Shown: in pieces, positions 32,979 to 45,944 of the stretch
Position numbering within the stretch: the stretch's first letter is position 1
Layout: every line of letters begins with the position of its first letter
Origin: Nemertoderma westbladi
Taxonomy: Eukaryota; Xenacoelomorpha; Nemertodermatida; Nemertodermatidae
Assembly: GCA_032718475.1 (NCBI GenBank)
Contig: JAUCBJ010007609.1
Coordinates: 17,583-81,582, forward strand
Reading direction: 5' to 3'
DNA length: 64,000 nt
The notes under the pieces: generated by a model
What the model saw: only the letters and a program-made list of their open reading frames with translations
What the model was told of the DNA's origin: nothing
The model's database searches: none
Position numbers and translations under genes: made by a program

Positions 32979-34312
32979 TCTGAGGGCGCTATGCTGCTGG
33001 GTCCACCGGCACTGTGTGTTACTGACCATTTGATCTGGGGGTGCTAGGCTGCTGGGTCCACCGGCACTGTGTATGGCTGACCGTTAGATCTGGGGGTGCT
33101 ATGCTGCTGGGTGCACCATCACTGTGTATGACTGATCGTTAGATCTGTGGGCGCTATGCTGCTGGGTCCACCGGCACTTTGTGTGGCTGACCGCGGGGGG
33201 CGCTATGCTGCTGGGTCCACCGCCACTGTGTGTGGCTGACATTAGATCTGGGGGTGCTATGCTGCTGGGTCCGCCGGCACTGTGTATGGCTGACCGTTAG
33301 ATCTGTGGGTGTTATGCTGCTGGGTGCGCTGGCACTGTGTGTGGCTGACCGCGGGGGGCGCTATGTTGCTGGGTCAGCCGGCACTTTGTGTGGCTGACCG
33401 TTAGATCTGGGGGTGCTATGCTGCTGGGTCCACCGGCACTGTGTATGGCTGCCCGTTAGATTTGGGTGCGCTATGCTGCTGGGTCCACCGGCACTGTGTG
33501 TGGCTGACATTAGATCTGGGGGTGCTATGCTGCTGGGTCCGCCGGCACTGTGTATGGCTGACCGTTAGATCTGTGGGTGTTATGCTGCTGGGTGCGCTGG
33601 CACTGTGTATGGCTGATAATTAGATCTGGGGGCGCTAGGCTGCTGGGTCCGCCGGCACTGTGTGTGGCTGACCCTTAGATCTGGGGGTGCTTTGCTGCTG
33701 GGTCCGCCGGCACTGTGTGTGGCTGACACTTAGATCTGGGGGCGCTATGCTGATTGGTCCACCGGCACTGTGTATGGCTGACCGTTAGATCTGTGGGTGT
33801 TATGCTGCTGGGTGCGCTGGCACTGTGTGTGGCTGACCGCGGGGGGCGCTATGTTGCTGGGTCAGCCGGCACTGTGTATGGCTGACACTTAGATCTGGGG
33901 GTGCTTTGCTGCTGGGTCCGCCGGCACTGTGTATGGCTGATAATTAGATCTGGGGGCGCTAGGCTGCTGGGTCCGCCGGCACTGTGTGTGGCTGACCCTT
34001 AGATCTGGGGGTGCTTTGCTGCTGGGTCCGCCGGCACTGTGTGTGGCTGACACTTAGATCTGGGGGCGCTATGCTGATTGGTCCACCGGCACTGTGTATG
34101 GCTGACCGTTAGATCTGTGGGTGTTATGCTGCTGGGTGCGCTGGCACTGTGTGTGGCTGACCGCGGGGGGCGCTATGTTGCTGGGTCAGCCGGCACTGTG
34201 TATGGCTGATCGTTAGATCTGTGGGCGCTATGCTGCTGAGTCCGCCGGCACTGTGTATGGCTGACCATTACATCTGTGGGCGCTAGGCTGCTGGGTCCGC
34301 CGGCACTGTGCT
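32925..34312. repeat. 55-bp VNTR derived from a retroelement 3' end
   Basis: About 25 tandem copies of a 55-bp unit containing GCTGCTGGGTCCACCGGCAC, TGTGTATGGCTGACC and TTAGATCTGGGGG. The first unit is the coding end of the retroelement at 32925-32978. Variants such as GACCGCGGGGGGCGC, GACCCTTAG and CTGATTGGTCC recur in the same order at 33620-33935 and 33936-34250, so a block of about 315 bp (six units) has been duplicated as a higher-order repeat. Confidence 0.9.
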
Positions 34313-35590
34313 ATAAGGGAAAATGTTACATAGATAATTTAATTTTATAATTATTAAATAATGATTGAATAATGCATTTAATAATGAAGAGGCCATATCA
34401 ACAAGTGTTCTGCGCAAGAAGACTGCGTAATTGACTGACTGACTGCTAACTTACAGTGTAATTATTCGGAAAATTTAACCATGAAATTATACACATAAAA
34501 AAAATTGTATAACAAAATAAAAAAGTTGTGATTCATCTAAATTAATTAATAAAGCGAGAGCGTTATATCTTTAACAATGTTGGGTACTACATTACTACTT
34601 CATTAATAAGTTTGGTATCACACTGAGCAGCCATGATAAGAAACTCAGCAGAGGTCGAGCACAATCGTCCTGCAGCACAATTATTATCCAGCTTTAGTTA
34701 ACAAAGTGGTATTGATTACTTAAACTGTTCTACATAAGTCACATTATGAAACACAGAACACACCAGCAGGGGGTTACTTACATCGGAACTCTAGTTCACG
34801 GAATTCATTAAATGAGAGACTTGACTTGGTTTTTTGTGTCTATTCCGAGCACTATGTACTGTAGGATGTGAAAATTTGTAGGTCTACACGATGTTTTAGG
34901 TGTTTAATATACTATACACAGTAGGTTTAGATACACTATGTACCTAAACCTTTTATAAAAAAAAGGCGGGTTAGGACGACAGTTGGTTGATCCATTGGTT
35001 GTATGTTCGAGCCCCGCCTGGATCCACTCAGCCTTTCCTCAACTGGGGTCAATCAAATGAGAGCCAGTTGAATTACTGATATAGGAGTAGGGTGAGTGAG
35101 GGAGACTTTACTTTAGAGGAGACTTGATTTTTTTTAATAACTCAAAAACTATTGTAAATTATCTAACTATACAACACAAAAATGTGTAAAATACATGTTG
35201 GCTACACCCGCGCAACAATGTTTTATTACCTGTTGGTTATTTTTTGTTTTATTGTCAATAAACGTTTTCTGGGTTCAAAAGTAAATTTTTACCCTTTACA
35301 ACAAATGAAAATTCGCATCCTTATTTTACTGTATGTTAATTGTAATTCACAACATGTGTTGACTAATTATTGCACTCTCCTGCCATATATTGTTTTCCAG
35401 TTTTGGTTCAGCCGTTTTGAAATTATATCAATTAATAGAAAAAAAGCCCATGTGGGGAGACATGACGCTTGAGTGTGAGGGAGACTTGAACCCGCCAATG
35501 CTGTCGTCTACCTAGAGATACACCCACGTAGAGAACCATTACACCAGAGTTGATTGGCGCTTACACCAATGCAGCTACTGTATCAATGGA
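34313..35590. other. Intergenic sequence with a SINE-like B box
   Basis: AT-rich. Near 34965-35030 GGCGGGTTAGGACGACAGTT and GTTCGAGCCCCGCC resemble a degenerate tRNA-derived SINE head (B box GTTCGAGCC). The ORF at 35182-35472 has no domain. Confidence 0.4.
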
Positions 35591-35593
35591 TGG

Positions 35594-36666
35594 CTATGCT
35601 TCATGCTTCATGCAGAAGTGCCGAAATGACTTATATAAGGCGCAGAAAGAGTCGCGACTCAAACAGACTACAGCGGCCAAGAATGCAGTTAAGGCTGCAT
35701 CTAGGTCCCTGAACAGGCAGTACTCTGTTAATCTACAGGAGCTAATAAACCAACAGGTTGATGCCATCAATGATGCTGACGACAGCAGGCAATCATCCCA
35801 GGCATGGAAATCGATCAATCTGCTTACTGGGCGGAAAAGCCAACCAACCACCAAGGTTAAGGCTGAATCACCAGCCGATCGCCTCAATGGTTGGAAAGCC
35901 CACTTTGAAAAGCTCCTCAATAATGACAGGGTATTGCCTGATAACTTTATAGAAGTAGAAATGTCTGAGTCTGTACTCCCAGATATTCCCATTGGCGATA
36001 TCTCCTCTGCAGAAGTGAAGGCTGCTGCAAAGAGCATTAAGACCAATCGTGCCAGTGGAGTAGATGGTGTTCCCCCTGAGGTCTTTAAAATACCTGAGTG
36101 TTTAAAGCTCATCTATCCCATCATAGTAGACATGTACCGAACAACAAGAGTCCCACAAGAAATGAAAACAAATAAGTTGGTGCCAGTTCCCAAGAAGGGC
36201 AACCTAACACTCTATGGTTCTTTTCGGGGAATCTCATTGATCTCGATTGCTGCAAAGTTATACAATAGGATTCTATTAAATCGCATCAGGGATCCCATTG
36301 AGAGACTGCTCCGTGGAAATCAGAATGGGTTCCGTAAAGGTCGTGGGACCATGGAGCCCATTTTGGCACTTAGAAGGATAATTGAAGAATTATCAAAAAA
36401 GAAAGACAGGCATCTGGCTGTTATCTTTGTTGACTTCTTCAGCCTTTGATTCAGTCTCTCGCTCACGTATGTTCAGCATACTTTCATTATATGGGATTCC
36501 TGATGAAATTATTGCAGCAATCAGATCAGTATACGATGGTTCGACAACATTTGTGTCTACTGTTGACGGTGAAACAGAACCATTTGAAGTGTTATGGGGC
36601 GTCCTCCAAGGAGACACACTTGCACCATTCTTGTTAATTATTGTGGTTGACTATGTTCTACGCATG
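35594..36666 (+). pseudogene. Non-LTR retrotransposon, partial RT (copy 1)
   Basis: Almost identical to 38060-39110. It encodes the linker before the RT (KAQKESRLKQTTAAKNAVKA) and the RT palm: NRASGVDGVPPEVF, PVPKKGNLTLYGSFRGISLI, QNGFRKGRGTMEPILALRR and VIFVDFF. A 2-bp deletion at about 36437 inside FKAFDS shifts frame; the adjacent frame continues to GVLQGDTLAPF. The copy stops abruptly at 36666, before FADD, where copy 2 begins. It lacks endonuclease, catalytic FADD and 3' tail. Confidence 0.9.
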
Positions 36667-39600
36667 CATTGCGACACCCACCCTGTGGAATGGCAAACCA
36701 GGGTGCGGTATTTGCCCCGAGAGCTGACTCGGCAAAAAAGCACCCCCCAACCCCCACTATGGATTACATTAGCAATGCGGAGGTCCGGCCACTAGAGGCC
36801 AGTGGAAATACCGGACACAATCAGCCTCACAGGCGTCAGTTAACTCCTGACCGGCTGCCTGTCTTACCCCCTACTGGAGAGAGAGCAGTCAACAATTCTT
36901 TGAGTCCCTTTCCTGATGACCTTTCTGGCCCAAACCCTGGGTCACCAGGGAGGCCAGATTGTGATGGGGAGAGGGATTCTGGAGTTGGAGGCTACTCTCA
37001 TGTTCCACCCCGACCAACAAAGCCATTGGTGAATCTGAGGCAAGTCACTAGACTAGCCTCAGTAAACACCCTAACACTCGGGTCCCCAATGTGACAAGGT
37101 GAGCTGACTGCCTTGGCAGATAAGCTTTCTCTTAGCGCAGTGGGTGTTCAAGAGCACCGAATGCAGACTGGACAGACTGATGAGGTTCTGATTAAGGACA
37201 TGGGGGGCGGTTGGCGACTCGCCCTCGCGTCAGCAGATGATAGTGGCAATGGTGGAATTGGTCTATTGATGAATCCAACTGCACATGCAGCATTGGACAA
37301 AATAGACCAAATCTCTAACCGCATCATCCGTTGCCACTTCTCATGTTCTGGAAGACTGGCTAAGAAGTTTCCTAAGGTGGTTCTGATTGTGTGCTACTCT
37401 CCAACTAGTGTTGCCCCTGTAGAGGAGGTGGAAAATTTCTACCACAATCTACAAGCAGCTACTGATGGAGTGGATCAGCATGCATTCTTAACATTCCTGG
37501 GAGACTTTAATGCAAGTCTGCATCAATCACCTACATCGCCCTGGGTCTATAGCAATAGTGTTAACCGAAATTCTGTCCATCTTCAGGATTTTATCTCTGG
37601 AAATGGATTGTTTTCGGCTGGAACCCAGTTCAAGAAGCGAACTGGAAAGCTATGGACTCATAGTGGACCCAGTGGTCACAAGTCCCAGATAGACCATATT
37701 CTGTTTCGTAGGAAATACAGGAGCTCTATACAAGACTGTAATGCATTTACACTTCGACCCTTCTCCAGTGATCACCGCCTTATTGTGGCCAAGGTAAGAC
37801 TTAGTCTGCGTGCTAGCAGAACAACGAAATCTGCCTTTCCGCGGCATGACTGGTCCTCTCTGTTGCAACAGCCAAGTGTGAGATCCAGCTTCACACTACA
37901 GCTGAGCAACAGGTATGAGGCTCTTGCCTCTGAGGCGGCAGATCACTGTGAGGGCTATACTGCCTTTACAGAAGCAGTTAAGTTAGCAGCTGCAGAAACA
38001 GTTCCTGTATACCCTCGAAACAGGAAAAATGGCCCCCTGGACTGACAACAAAATTCAGAGGTGCCGAAATGACCTTCATAAGGCGCAGAAAGAGTCCCGA
38101 CTCAAACAGACTACAGCGGCCAAGAATGCAGTTAAGGCTGCATCTAGGTCCCTGAATAGGCAGTACTCTGTTAATCTACAGGAGCTAATAAACCAACAGG
38201 TTGATGCCATCAATGATTCTGACGACAGCAGGCAATCATCCCAGGCATGGAAATCAATCAATCTGCTTACTGGGCGGAAAAGCCAACCAACCACCAAGGT
38301 TAAGGCTGAATCACCAGCCGATCGCCTCAATGGTTGGAAAGCCCACTTTGAAAAGCTCCTCAATAATGACAGGGTATTGCCTGATAACTTTATAGAAGTA
38401 AAAGTGTCTGAGTCTGTACTCCCAGATATTCCCATTGGCGATATCTCCTTTGCAGAAGTGAAGGCTGCTGCAAAGAGCATTAAGACCAATCGTGCCAGTG
38501 GAGTAGATGGTGTCCCCCCTGAGGTCTTTAAAATACCTGAGTGTTTGAAGCTCATCTATCCCATCATAGTAGACATGTACCGAACAACAAGAGTCCCACA
38601 AGAAATGAAAACAAATAAGTTGGTGCCAGTTCCCAAGAAGGGCAACCTAACACTCTATGGTTCTTTTCGGGGAATCTCATTGATCTCGATTGCTGCAAAG
38701 CTATACAATAGGATTCTATTAAATCGCATCAGGGATCCCATTGAGAGACTGCTCCGTGGAAATTAGAATGGGTTCCGTAAAGGTCGTGGGACCATGGAGC
38801 CCATTTTGGCACTTAGAAGGATAATTGAAGAATTATCAAAAAAGAAAGACAGGCATCTGGCTGTTATCTTTGTTGACTTCTTCAAGGCCTTTGATTCAGT
38901 CTCTCGCTCACGTATGTTCAGCATACTTTCATTATATGGGATTCCTGATGAAATTATTGCAGCAAACAGATCAGTATACGATGGTTCGACAACATTTGTG
39001 TCTACTGTTGACGGTGACACAGAACCATTTGAAGTGTTATGGGGCGTCCTCCAAGGAGACACACTTGCACCATTCTTGTTCATTATTGTGGTTGACTATG
39101 TTCTACGCATGTCCTTAGATCATCATAATGATGATGGTGTGATGATAACTCCACCTACTGGCTCCAGAAGTCGAGGAAATCCTGCCAAGTACCTAACTGA
39201 TCTAGACTTTGCTGATGACTTAGGAGTACTCTCAGAATCATTAGAGGGAGCCCAACGGCTCCTCAGCTCATTAGAACATGCTGCTTCTAGTGTTGGTCTT
39301 TTTATTAACTCCAGAAAGACCAAAATTCTGACCGTTAACTTTGAAAGTCCTCAGCAAGTCTCTGATCGGATGAGCATAAGCTCAAAGGATGGTATGCTTG
39401 AGCATGTGGACGACTTTTGTTACCTGGGATCGTGGATCCGGAAGTCAGGTGAGGACCTTCGAATACGTAAGGGAAAGGCATGGGCAGCCTTGAATAGGCT
39501 TTCCAGGATTTGGAAGTCACCGAGAATTAATCGGAAACTTAAGGTCCGATTATTTAGAGCAGCAGTAGTTCCAGTACTCCTCTACGGGAGTCCATGCTGG

Positions 39601-40028
39601 GCTCTAACTGCTGAGGACACCAAATCTCTGGATGGCACATTCACAAGAATGCTACGCCGGGTTCATTGTGTCAAGTACAATGCACACATCTCCAACCAGA
39701 CACTATATAACATTGGAGGTGTCTCATTGGTTCCCCCAAGCTTGACACTAGAACAAAATCGCCTCCGCTTTGCAGGACATTGCTTTCGCCGTGAGGACCA
39801 GCCAGTGCATAATCTTGTACTTTGGCAGCCTCATGGAGTGAATAAGCATGGTGGACAGCCCATGACCTTCTTGAGACGCATCTTAAAGGACACTGGCCTT
39901 AAAGATGCGGATGATCTAGCAAATGTCATGGGTGATAGGGAGTTGTGGCGGTGCAATTTTGTTGACAAGCCGGCACAGCATTCTTAAAAATGCAGCTGCA
40001 ATGCAGCATGCCGATCCTAGTAGTAGTG
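36667..40028 (+). pseudogene. Non-LTR retrotransposon, near full length (copy 2), with several lesions
   Basis: About 3.36 kb. 36669-37094 is a Pro-rich leader without known domain. 37113-38045 is an APE-type endonuclease (GVQEHRM, VLIVCYSPTS, FLGDFNASL, SQIDHILF, SDHRLIVAKV), which nicks target DNA. 38029-39987 is the RT with NRASGVDG, FVDFFKAFDS, GVLQGDTLAPF and catalytic FADD (about 39208-39219), then thumb and C-terminal GSPCWALTAED to KPAQHS. Lesions: frame change near 37090, an extra C in the C run at about 38030 and TAG at 38764 in place of the Gln codon seen in copy 1. The 3' end has GCAGCTGCAATGCAGCATGC and a TAG triplet tail. It is young by its identity to copy 1 but not autonomous. 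Confidence 0.92.
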
Positions 40029-41074
40029 CGAACGACTTACTAAGTCGTGTGAACGACATACTAAGTCGTGCGAACTACTTAACTAACTCGTGCGAACGAC
40101 ATACTAAGACTTACTAAGTCGTGCGAACGACTTACTAAGTCTTGCGAACGACTTACTAAGTCGTGCGAACGACTTACTAAGTCGTGCGAACGACATACTA
40201 AGTTTTGCGAACGACTTAACTAACGCGTGCGAACGACTTAATAACTCGTGCGAACGACTTACTAACTCGTGCGAACGACTTACTAACTTGTGCGATCGAC
40301 ATACTAAGTCGTGCGAACGACTTACTAAGTCGTGCGAACGACATACTAAATCGTGCGAACGACTTAACTAAGTCGTGCGAACGACATACTAAGTCGTGTG
40401 AACGACATACTGAGTCGTGCGAACGACTTACTAAGTCGTGCGAACGACATACTAACTCGTCCGAACGACTTACAGTACTAAGTCGTGCGAACGACATACT
40501 GAGTTGTGCGAACGAAATACTGAGTCGTGCGAACGACTTACTAAGTTGTGCGAACGACATACTAACTCGTGCGAACGACTTACAGTACTAAGTCGTGCGA
40601 ACGACATACTATGTCATGCGAACGACTTAACTAACGCGTGCGAATGACTTAGTAACTCGTGCGAACGACTTACTAACTTTACTTTGATTGGCTAAATAAT
40701 ACTGGTAATAAAAGTACAACCTTTTTAGTGGGATTTTCAATTCAATCTACAGCATTTGTGGACGGCATTATTGGTTGAAAATATTATTATCAATGGCTGA
40801 ACGCGCTCTGTTAATATCAACGTACTTTAACTTAGGCCTAACATACGGTCAGATTTCATCTGCTTTAAATCTAATAATGAAAATATCCTAAGCTGTGCTT
40901 GTGCCATCGAAGTAACAGGTCTGTTGTATATTGTCAGTGTGATCTCTACGGATGAACTTCTGAAAGTCTCGAACGCGAACATTTTCTGTTCCAAAATCCA
41001 CACGAACAATCCGTGGAGCACTCTTGTTCTCAGTTATCGCTTCCAGGAAGTAGCCCCCAAAGCTTTACTGTCAT

Positions 41075-41176
41075 TGTGGGGCGAGCCACGAAGTTGGCGG
41101 AGCCTTAGCGAATTGACACTGTTAGGGGGTGGGTCAATTTATGCAAATAGTTGTCGTCGTCGTCGTCGTCGTCGTT

Positions 41177-41221
<45 letters not shown>

Positions 41222-42685
41222 GTCGTTACGATTTTGACATGCTAATAACTTTGTCGGATTTAAAGCTGCCAAGTTGAAAATTTGTAGGTATCAATATGAG
41301 CAAAAGTTGAGATTTTTGAGAGACTTTCAGACACCATCTGTGCAATGGTCTCCCGCTAGAGGGCCACATGTCTAAACATTAAATGCCCTCCCATTTCTTT
41401 GCTTTTAATCCGTTTAAGCTGAAACTTGGCAGATATGTATTAGACCATTAGCTGTGACTTTCAAAGGAGGCGAATCCATCTGCAGTTCTCCAGTCTGCCG
41501 CTAGAGGGCCAAAGGTCTGAAAGTGAAATCGTTGTCGTCGTTACGATTTTGACATGCTAATAACTTTGTCGGATTTAAAGCTGCCAAGTTGAAAATTTGT
41601 AGGTATCAATATGAGCAAAAGTTGAGATTTTTGAGAGACTTTCAGACACCATCAGTGCAATGGTCTCCCGCTAGAGGGCCACATGTCTAAACATTAAATG
41701 CCCTCCCATTTCTTTGCTTTTAATCCGTTTAAGCTGAAACTTGGCAGATATGTATTAGACCATTAGCTGTGACTTTCAAAGGAGGCGAATCCATCTGCAG
41801 TTCTCCAGTCTGCCGCTAGAGGGCCAAAGGTCTGAAAGTGAAATCGTTGTCGTCGTTACGATTTTGACATGCTAATAACTTTGTCGGATTTAAAGCTGCC
41901 AAGTTGAAAATTTGTAGGTATCAATATGAGCAAAAGTTGAGATTTTTGAGAGACTTTCAGACACCATCTGTGCAATGGTCTCCCGCTAGAGGGCCACATG
42001 TCTAAACATTAAATGCCCTCCCATTTCTTTGCTTTTAATCCGTTTAAGCTGAAACTTGGCAGATATGTATTAGACCATTAGCTGTGACTTTCAAAGGAGG
42101 CGAATCCATCTGCAGTTCTCCAGTCTGCCGCTAGAGGGCCAAAGGACTGATAGTGAAATCGTTGTCGTCGTTACGATTTTGACATGCTAATAACTTTGTC
42201 GGATTTAAAGCTGCCAAGTTGAAAATTTGTAGGTATCAATATGAGCTAAAGTTGAGACGTTTGAGAGACTTTCAGACACCATCAGAGCAATAGTCTCCTG
42301 CTAGAGGGCCACATGTCTAAACGTTAAATGTCCTCCCATTTCTTTGCTTTTAATCCATTTATGCTGAAATTTGGCAGATATGTACTAGACCATTAGCTGC
42401 GACTTTGAAAGAAGGAATTGAATTGAATTGAATTGAATTGAAGGCTAATCCGTGTGCAGTTCTTCAGTCTGCCGCTAGAGGGCGAAATGTTTGAAAGTGA
42501 AATCTTTCTCCCATCTCGTTATTTATGATCCGTTCAAGCTGAAACGTAGCAGATATGTAGTAGAAGTCGGCCTGAGTCTTTGGTGGGCAGTAAACGGTCT
42601 GGAGTCCTCCAGTCTGCCGCTAGAGGGCGAAATGTATAACTAAGTATAATTAAGTCACGTGCTGCGCGAAGGCCCCACTTCGTGT
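41075..42685 (+). mobile_element. Non-autonomous element (GTGGGGC family), copy B
   Basis: Starts TGTGGGGCGAGCCACGAAGT, then GTC triplet repeats (41151-41228), then about four tandem modules of roughly 300-330 bp (each from ACGATTTTGACATGCTAATA to CGCTAGAGGGCCAAAGG). It ends near GCTGCGCGAAGGCCCCACTT. The first three modules are nearly identical; the fourth has diverged and contains an AATTG pentamer expansion at 42418-42441. It sits within the left arm of the giant foldback. Confidence 0.75.
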
Positions 42686-43687
42686 TGGTGTTATACACGT
42701 TCAACCAAATCATTTTCCGGGAATGTCCATCAATGCACCCACTGGTTTCATTAGGGATGTTATGCATTACTTATTCGAATTAATTTTATTAAGAACGAGC
42801 GTAAGCGACTGAGTGAAATATGAAATGAGAGCCTGAAAGTGAAATACGGGTACATACTTTATTTAAATCGAATATTGTGGTGTGGCGGAGGCACAATATT
42901 GTACAATAGGGCGGTGCGTTTTTTACTTTTTTTCGATTTCATTGTTCTACCAGTGAACAAAAGTTGCCAAATGGTAAAAAAAATTCTATAAATTTTCTCT
43001 ATATCTTCACGGATCCCAAGGGGGTTGAAATTTTGAGCCATCGCGATGCACCATAATGAAATTTATAAGTATATAACACATTGATGAAATATCATTGACT
43101 CAAGAAATAACTTCCTGCATGCATCAAATGTCATCAAATAGGTACAAACTTAGTTAGAAACCAAAATTTTGATTTTTGGATCAAGGGAACTAGTGCCACA
43201 GGCACATGGGCAGAACCTACCCTTTGGTGCAAGTTACGATTATTCTCAATTTTCACGATGGCCAACTTTTACTTATCCTACTGCTTTAATATTATGCTCA
43301 TTAGAACCGCAATGACCGATTTAGTAGGGGTAGACACCATCAAAACAAGCATAGAGCGAATAGTTCTTGAGATATCACAGAAAATGTGAAGTCCAGCACA
43401 AGTCTACATTACCGCCTTGATGCGATATGGACAAATATACTAAAAATGATACTTTTAATTATCTCAAGGAAACAAGAATAGACAAATCACAGAAAATGAT
43501 CAATGTAGTGGGTGTAGACACCTTCAAAATAAGAGTAGAGTCAGTAGTTCTTGACTTCTTGATGTCAAGACTATGTCCACCAATTTATTGATACTTGATA
43601 TTGAGATTGAGTTGACCCATTCCACACATTTCGTACAAAAACTATAGTGAACTAATCACTAATGTTTAATTTTGAATGTGTCTGTAT

Positions 43688-44074
43688 ACACGAAGTGGGG
43701 ACTTCGCGCAGCACGAAGTTGGCAGAGCCTTAGCGAATTGACACGGTTAGGGGGTAGGTCAATTTATGCAAATAGTCACGTTGGCCCTCTAGCGGCAGAC
43801 TGGAGAACTGCAGATGGATTCGCCTCCTTTGAAAGTCACAGCTAATGGTCTAATACATATCTGCCAAGTTTCAGCTTAAACGGATTAAAAGCAAAGAAAT
43901 GGGAGGGCATTTAATGTTTAGACATGTGGCCCTCTAGCGGGAGACCATTGCACTGATGGTGTCTGAAAGTCTCTCAAAAATCTCAACTTTTGCTCATATT
44001 GATATCTACAAATTTTCAACTTGGCAGCTTTAAATCCGACAAAGTTATTAGCATGTCAAAATCGTAACGACGAC

Positions 44075-44106
<32 letters not shown>

Positions 44107-44209
44107 CGACAATGACGACGACGACGACGACAACTATTTGCATAAATTGACCCACCCCCTAACAGTGTCAATTCGCTAAGGCTCCGCCAACTTCGTGGCT
44201 CGCCCCACA
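43688..44209 (-). mobile_element. Non-autonomous element (GTGGGGC family), copy C (internally deleted)
   Basis: One module of the same family between ACACGAAGTGGGGACTTCGC and CTTCGTGGCTCGCCCCACA, with a CGA triplet tract at 44066-44130. It lies at the centre of the giant foldback in opposite orientation to copy B. An extra inverted copy of its own end (AAGTTGGCAGAGCCTTAGCG) follows the left terminus. Confidence 0.7.
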
Positions 44210-45944
44210 CTAAATCAATTTGTTGCCGTGATGTGTACATTTTTGATGCCTTAAGATGATTGAAAGTATCATTGTTAGTGTATTTGTCCATATCGCTTCA
44301 AGGCGGTAATGTAGACTTGTACCGGACTTCACATTTTCTGCGATATCTCAAGAACTATTCGCTCTACGTTTGTTTTGAAGGTGTCTACCCCCACTAAATT
44401 GTGGTTCTAATGAGCATACTATTATTGCAGTAGGAGTACTAAAGGTTGGCCATCGCAAAAATTGAGAATAATCATCATTTGCGCCAAAGGGTAGGTTCTG
44501 GCCATGTGCCTGTTGTACTAGTTCCCTTGATCCAAAATTTAAAATTTTGGTATCTAACTATGTTTGGACCCATCTGATGACATTTGATTCATGAAGGATG
44601 TTCTTTCTTGCGTCATTGATCTTTCATCAATGTGTTATATTGTTATAAATTTCATTGTGGTGCATCGCGAAGGCTTAAAAATTCAATCCCCTTGGGATCC
44701 GTCAAGATATCGATGAAATTTAGAGAATTTTTTTTTGCTTTAATTTTTTACCATTTGGTAGCTTTTGTGCACCGATAGAACAATGAAATCGAAAAAAAAG
44801 TAAAAAACGCACCGCCCTATTGTACAATACTCTAAATAGTAGGACATATCTCACCTCCCCCCAAATCCTGAGATTTCGACTACAGCTTTTCGATACAATA
44901 GTGAGATGGGAATGTTGCTTAGCAACACAGCTACAACACCTGACACTATAATCAGCTTATCTAACACCGCTGACCGTAGATAATACAGCTATTTACTGAA
45001 TAAGTTAAAATAAAATTGATATGTTAAAGATATTATAATTTGCTACAATATGTCAGTTGTATTGTCGGCCTAAGTTAAAGTACGTCGATATTAACAGAGC
45101 GCGTTCAGCCATTGATAAAAATATTTTCAACCAATAATGCCATCAACAAATGCTGTAGATTGAATTGAAAATCCCGCTAAAAAGGTTGTACTTTTATTAC
45201 CGGTATTATTTAGCCAATCAAAGTAAAGTTAGTAAGTCGTTCGCACGCGTTAGTTAAGTCGTTCGCACGACTTAGTATGTCGATCGCACGACTTAGTTAG
45301 TCGTTCGAACGAGTTACTAAATCATTCGCACGCGTTAGTTAAGTCGTTCGCATGACTTAGTATGTCGTTCGCACGACTTAGTAAGTCGTTCGCACGAGTT
45401 ATTAAGTCGTTCACACGCGTTAGTTAAGTCGTTCGCAAAACTTAGTATGTCATTCGCACGACTTAGTAAGTCGTTCGCACGACTTAGTATGTCGTTCGCA
45501 CGAGTTAGTTAAGTAGTTCGCACGACTTAGTATGTCGTTCGCACAACTTAGTAAGTCGTTCGCACGACTTAGTATGTCGTTCGCACGAGTTAGTTAAGTC
45601 GTTCGCACGACTTAGTATGTCGTTCGCACGACTTAGTAAGTCGTTCGCACGAGTTAGCAAAAAAAAAATTTCTCATGTCCCTTTAGGGGCTCCGTAGCAT
45701 TGGGTTGGTTGTTGGATAAGAATTACATAGAGATACATTCTCTGTTAGTAGAGAAATGCGTGATAAGTTTATGTACAACCCCTTTCACCATTTACTGTAG
45801 AGTTTTTACAAGAGAAACAATGGGTAGACAGTAAATAGGTACCTTCTTCTGTTTATGATGCGTGACATGCCTGGAGATTCACCTGAAAATATTATGGTAT
45901 TGTATTTGTTAAAAACCAACTAACTATTAAGAGAGTGCAGTACC

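Larger units (their letters stand above)
40029..45656. mobile_element. Giant foldback element with minisatellite-tipped inverted arms
   Basis: Outer arms: 40029-40838 and 45067-45656 are reverse complements. Each is a tandem array of a 21-bp unit with GTGCGAACGACTTACTAAG followed by about 165 bp of unique sequence (CAATGGCTGAACGCGCTCTG and its complement). Inner arms: 42895-43470 and 44249-44829 are also inverted (TTGTACAATAGGGCGGTGCG at the outer edge). The left half is longer because element B (41075-42685) is inserted, and the centre holds element C. No transposase ORF is seen. Arms have diverged noticeably, so it is old. Confidence 0.8.

Noticed and set aside
35594-36112. Minus-strand ORFs opposite the RT copies (172 and 159 codons)
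   Set aside because: Shadows of the RT reading frame on the other strand, present in both copies for that reason.
40029-40680. Array of near-palindromic 21-bp units considered as a CRISPR array
   Set aside because: There are no unique spacers and the setting is an animal genome; units are directly tandem.
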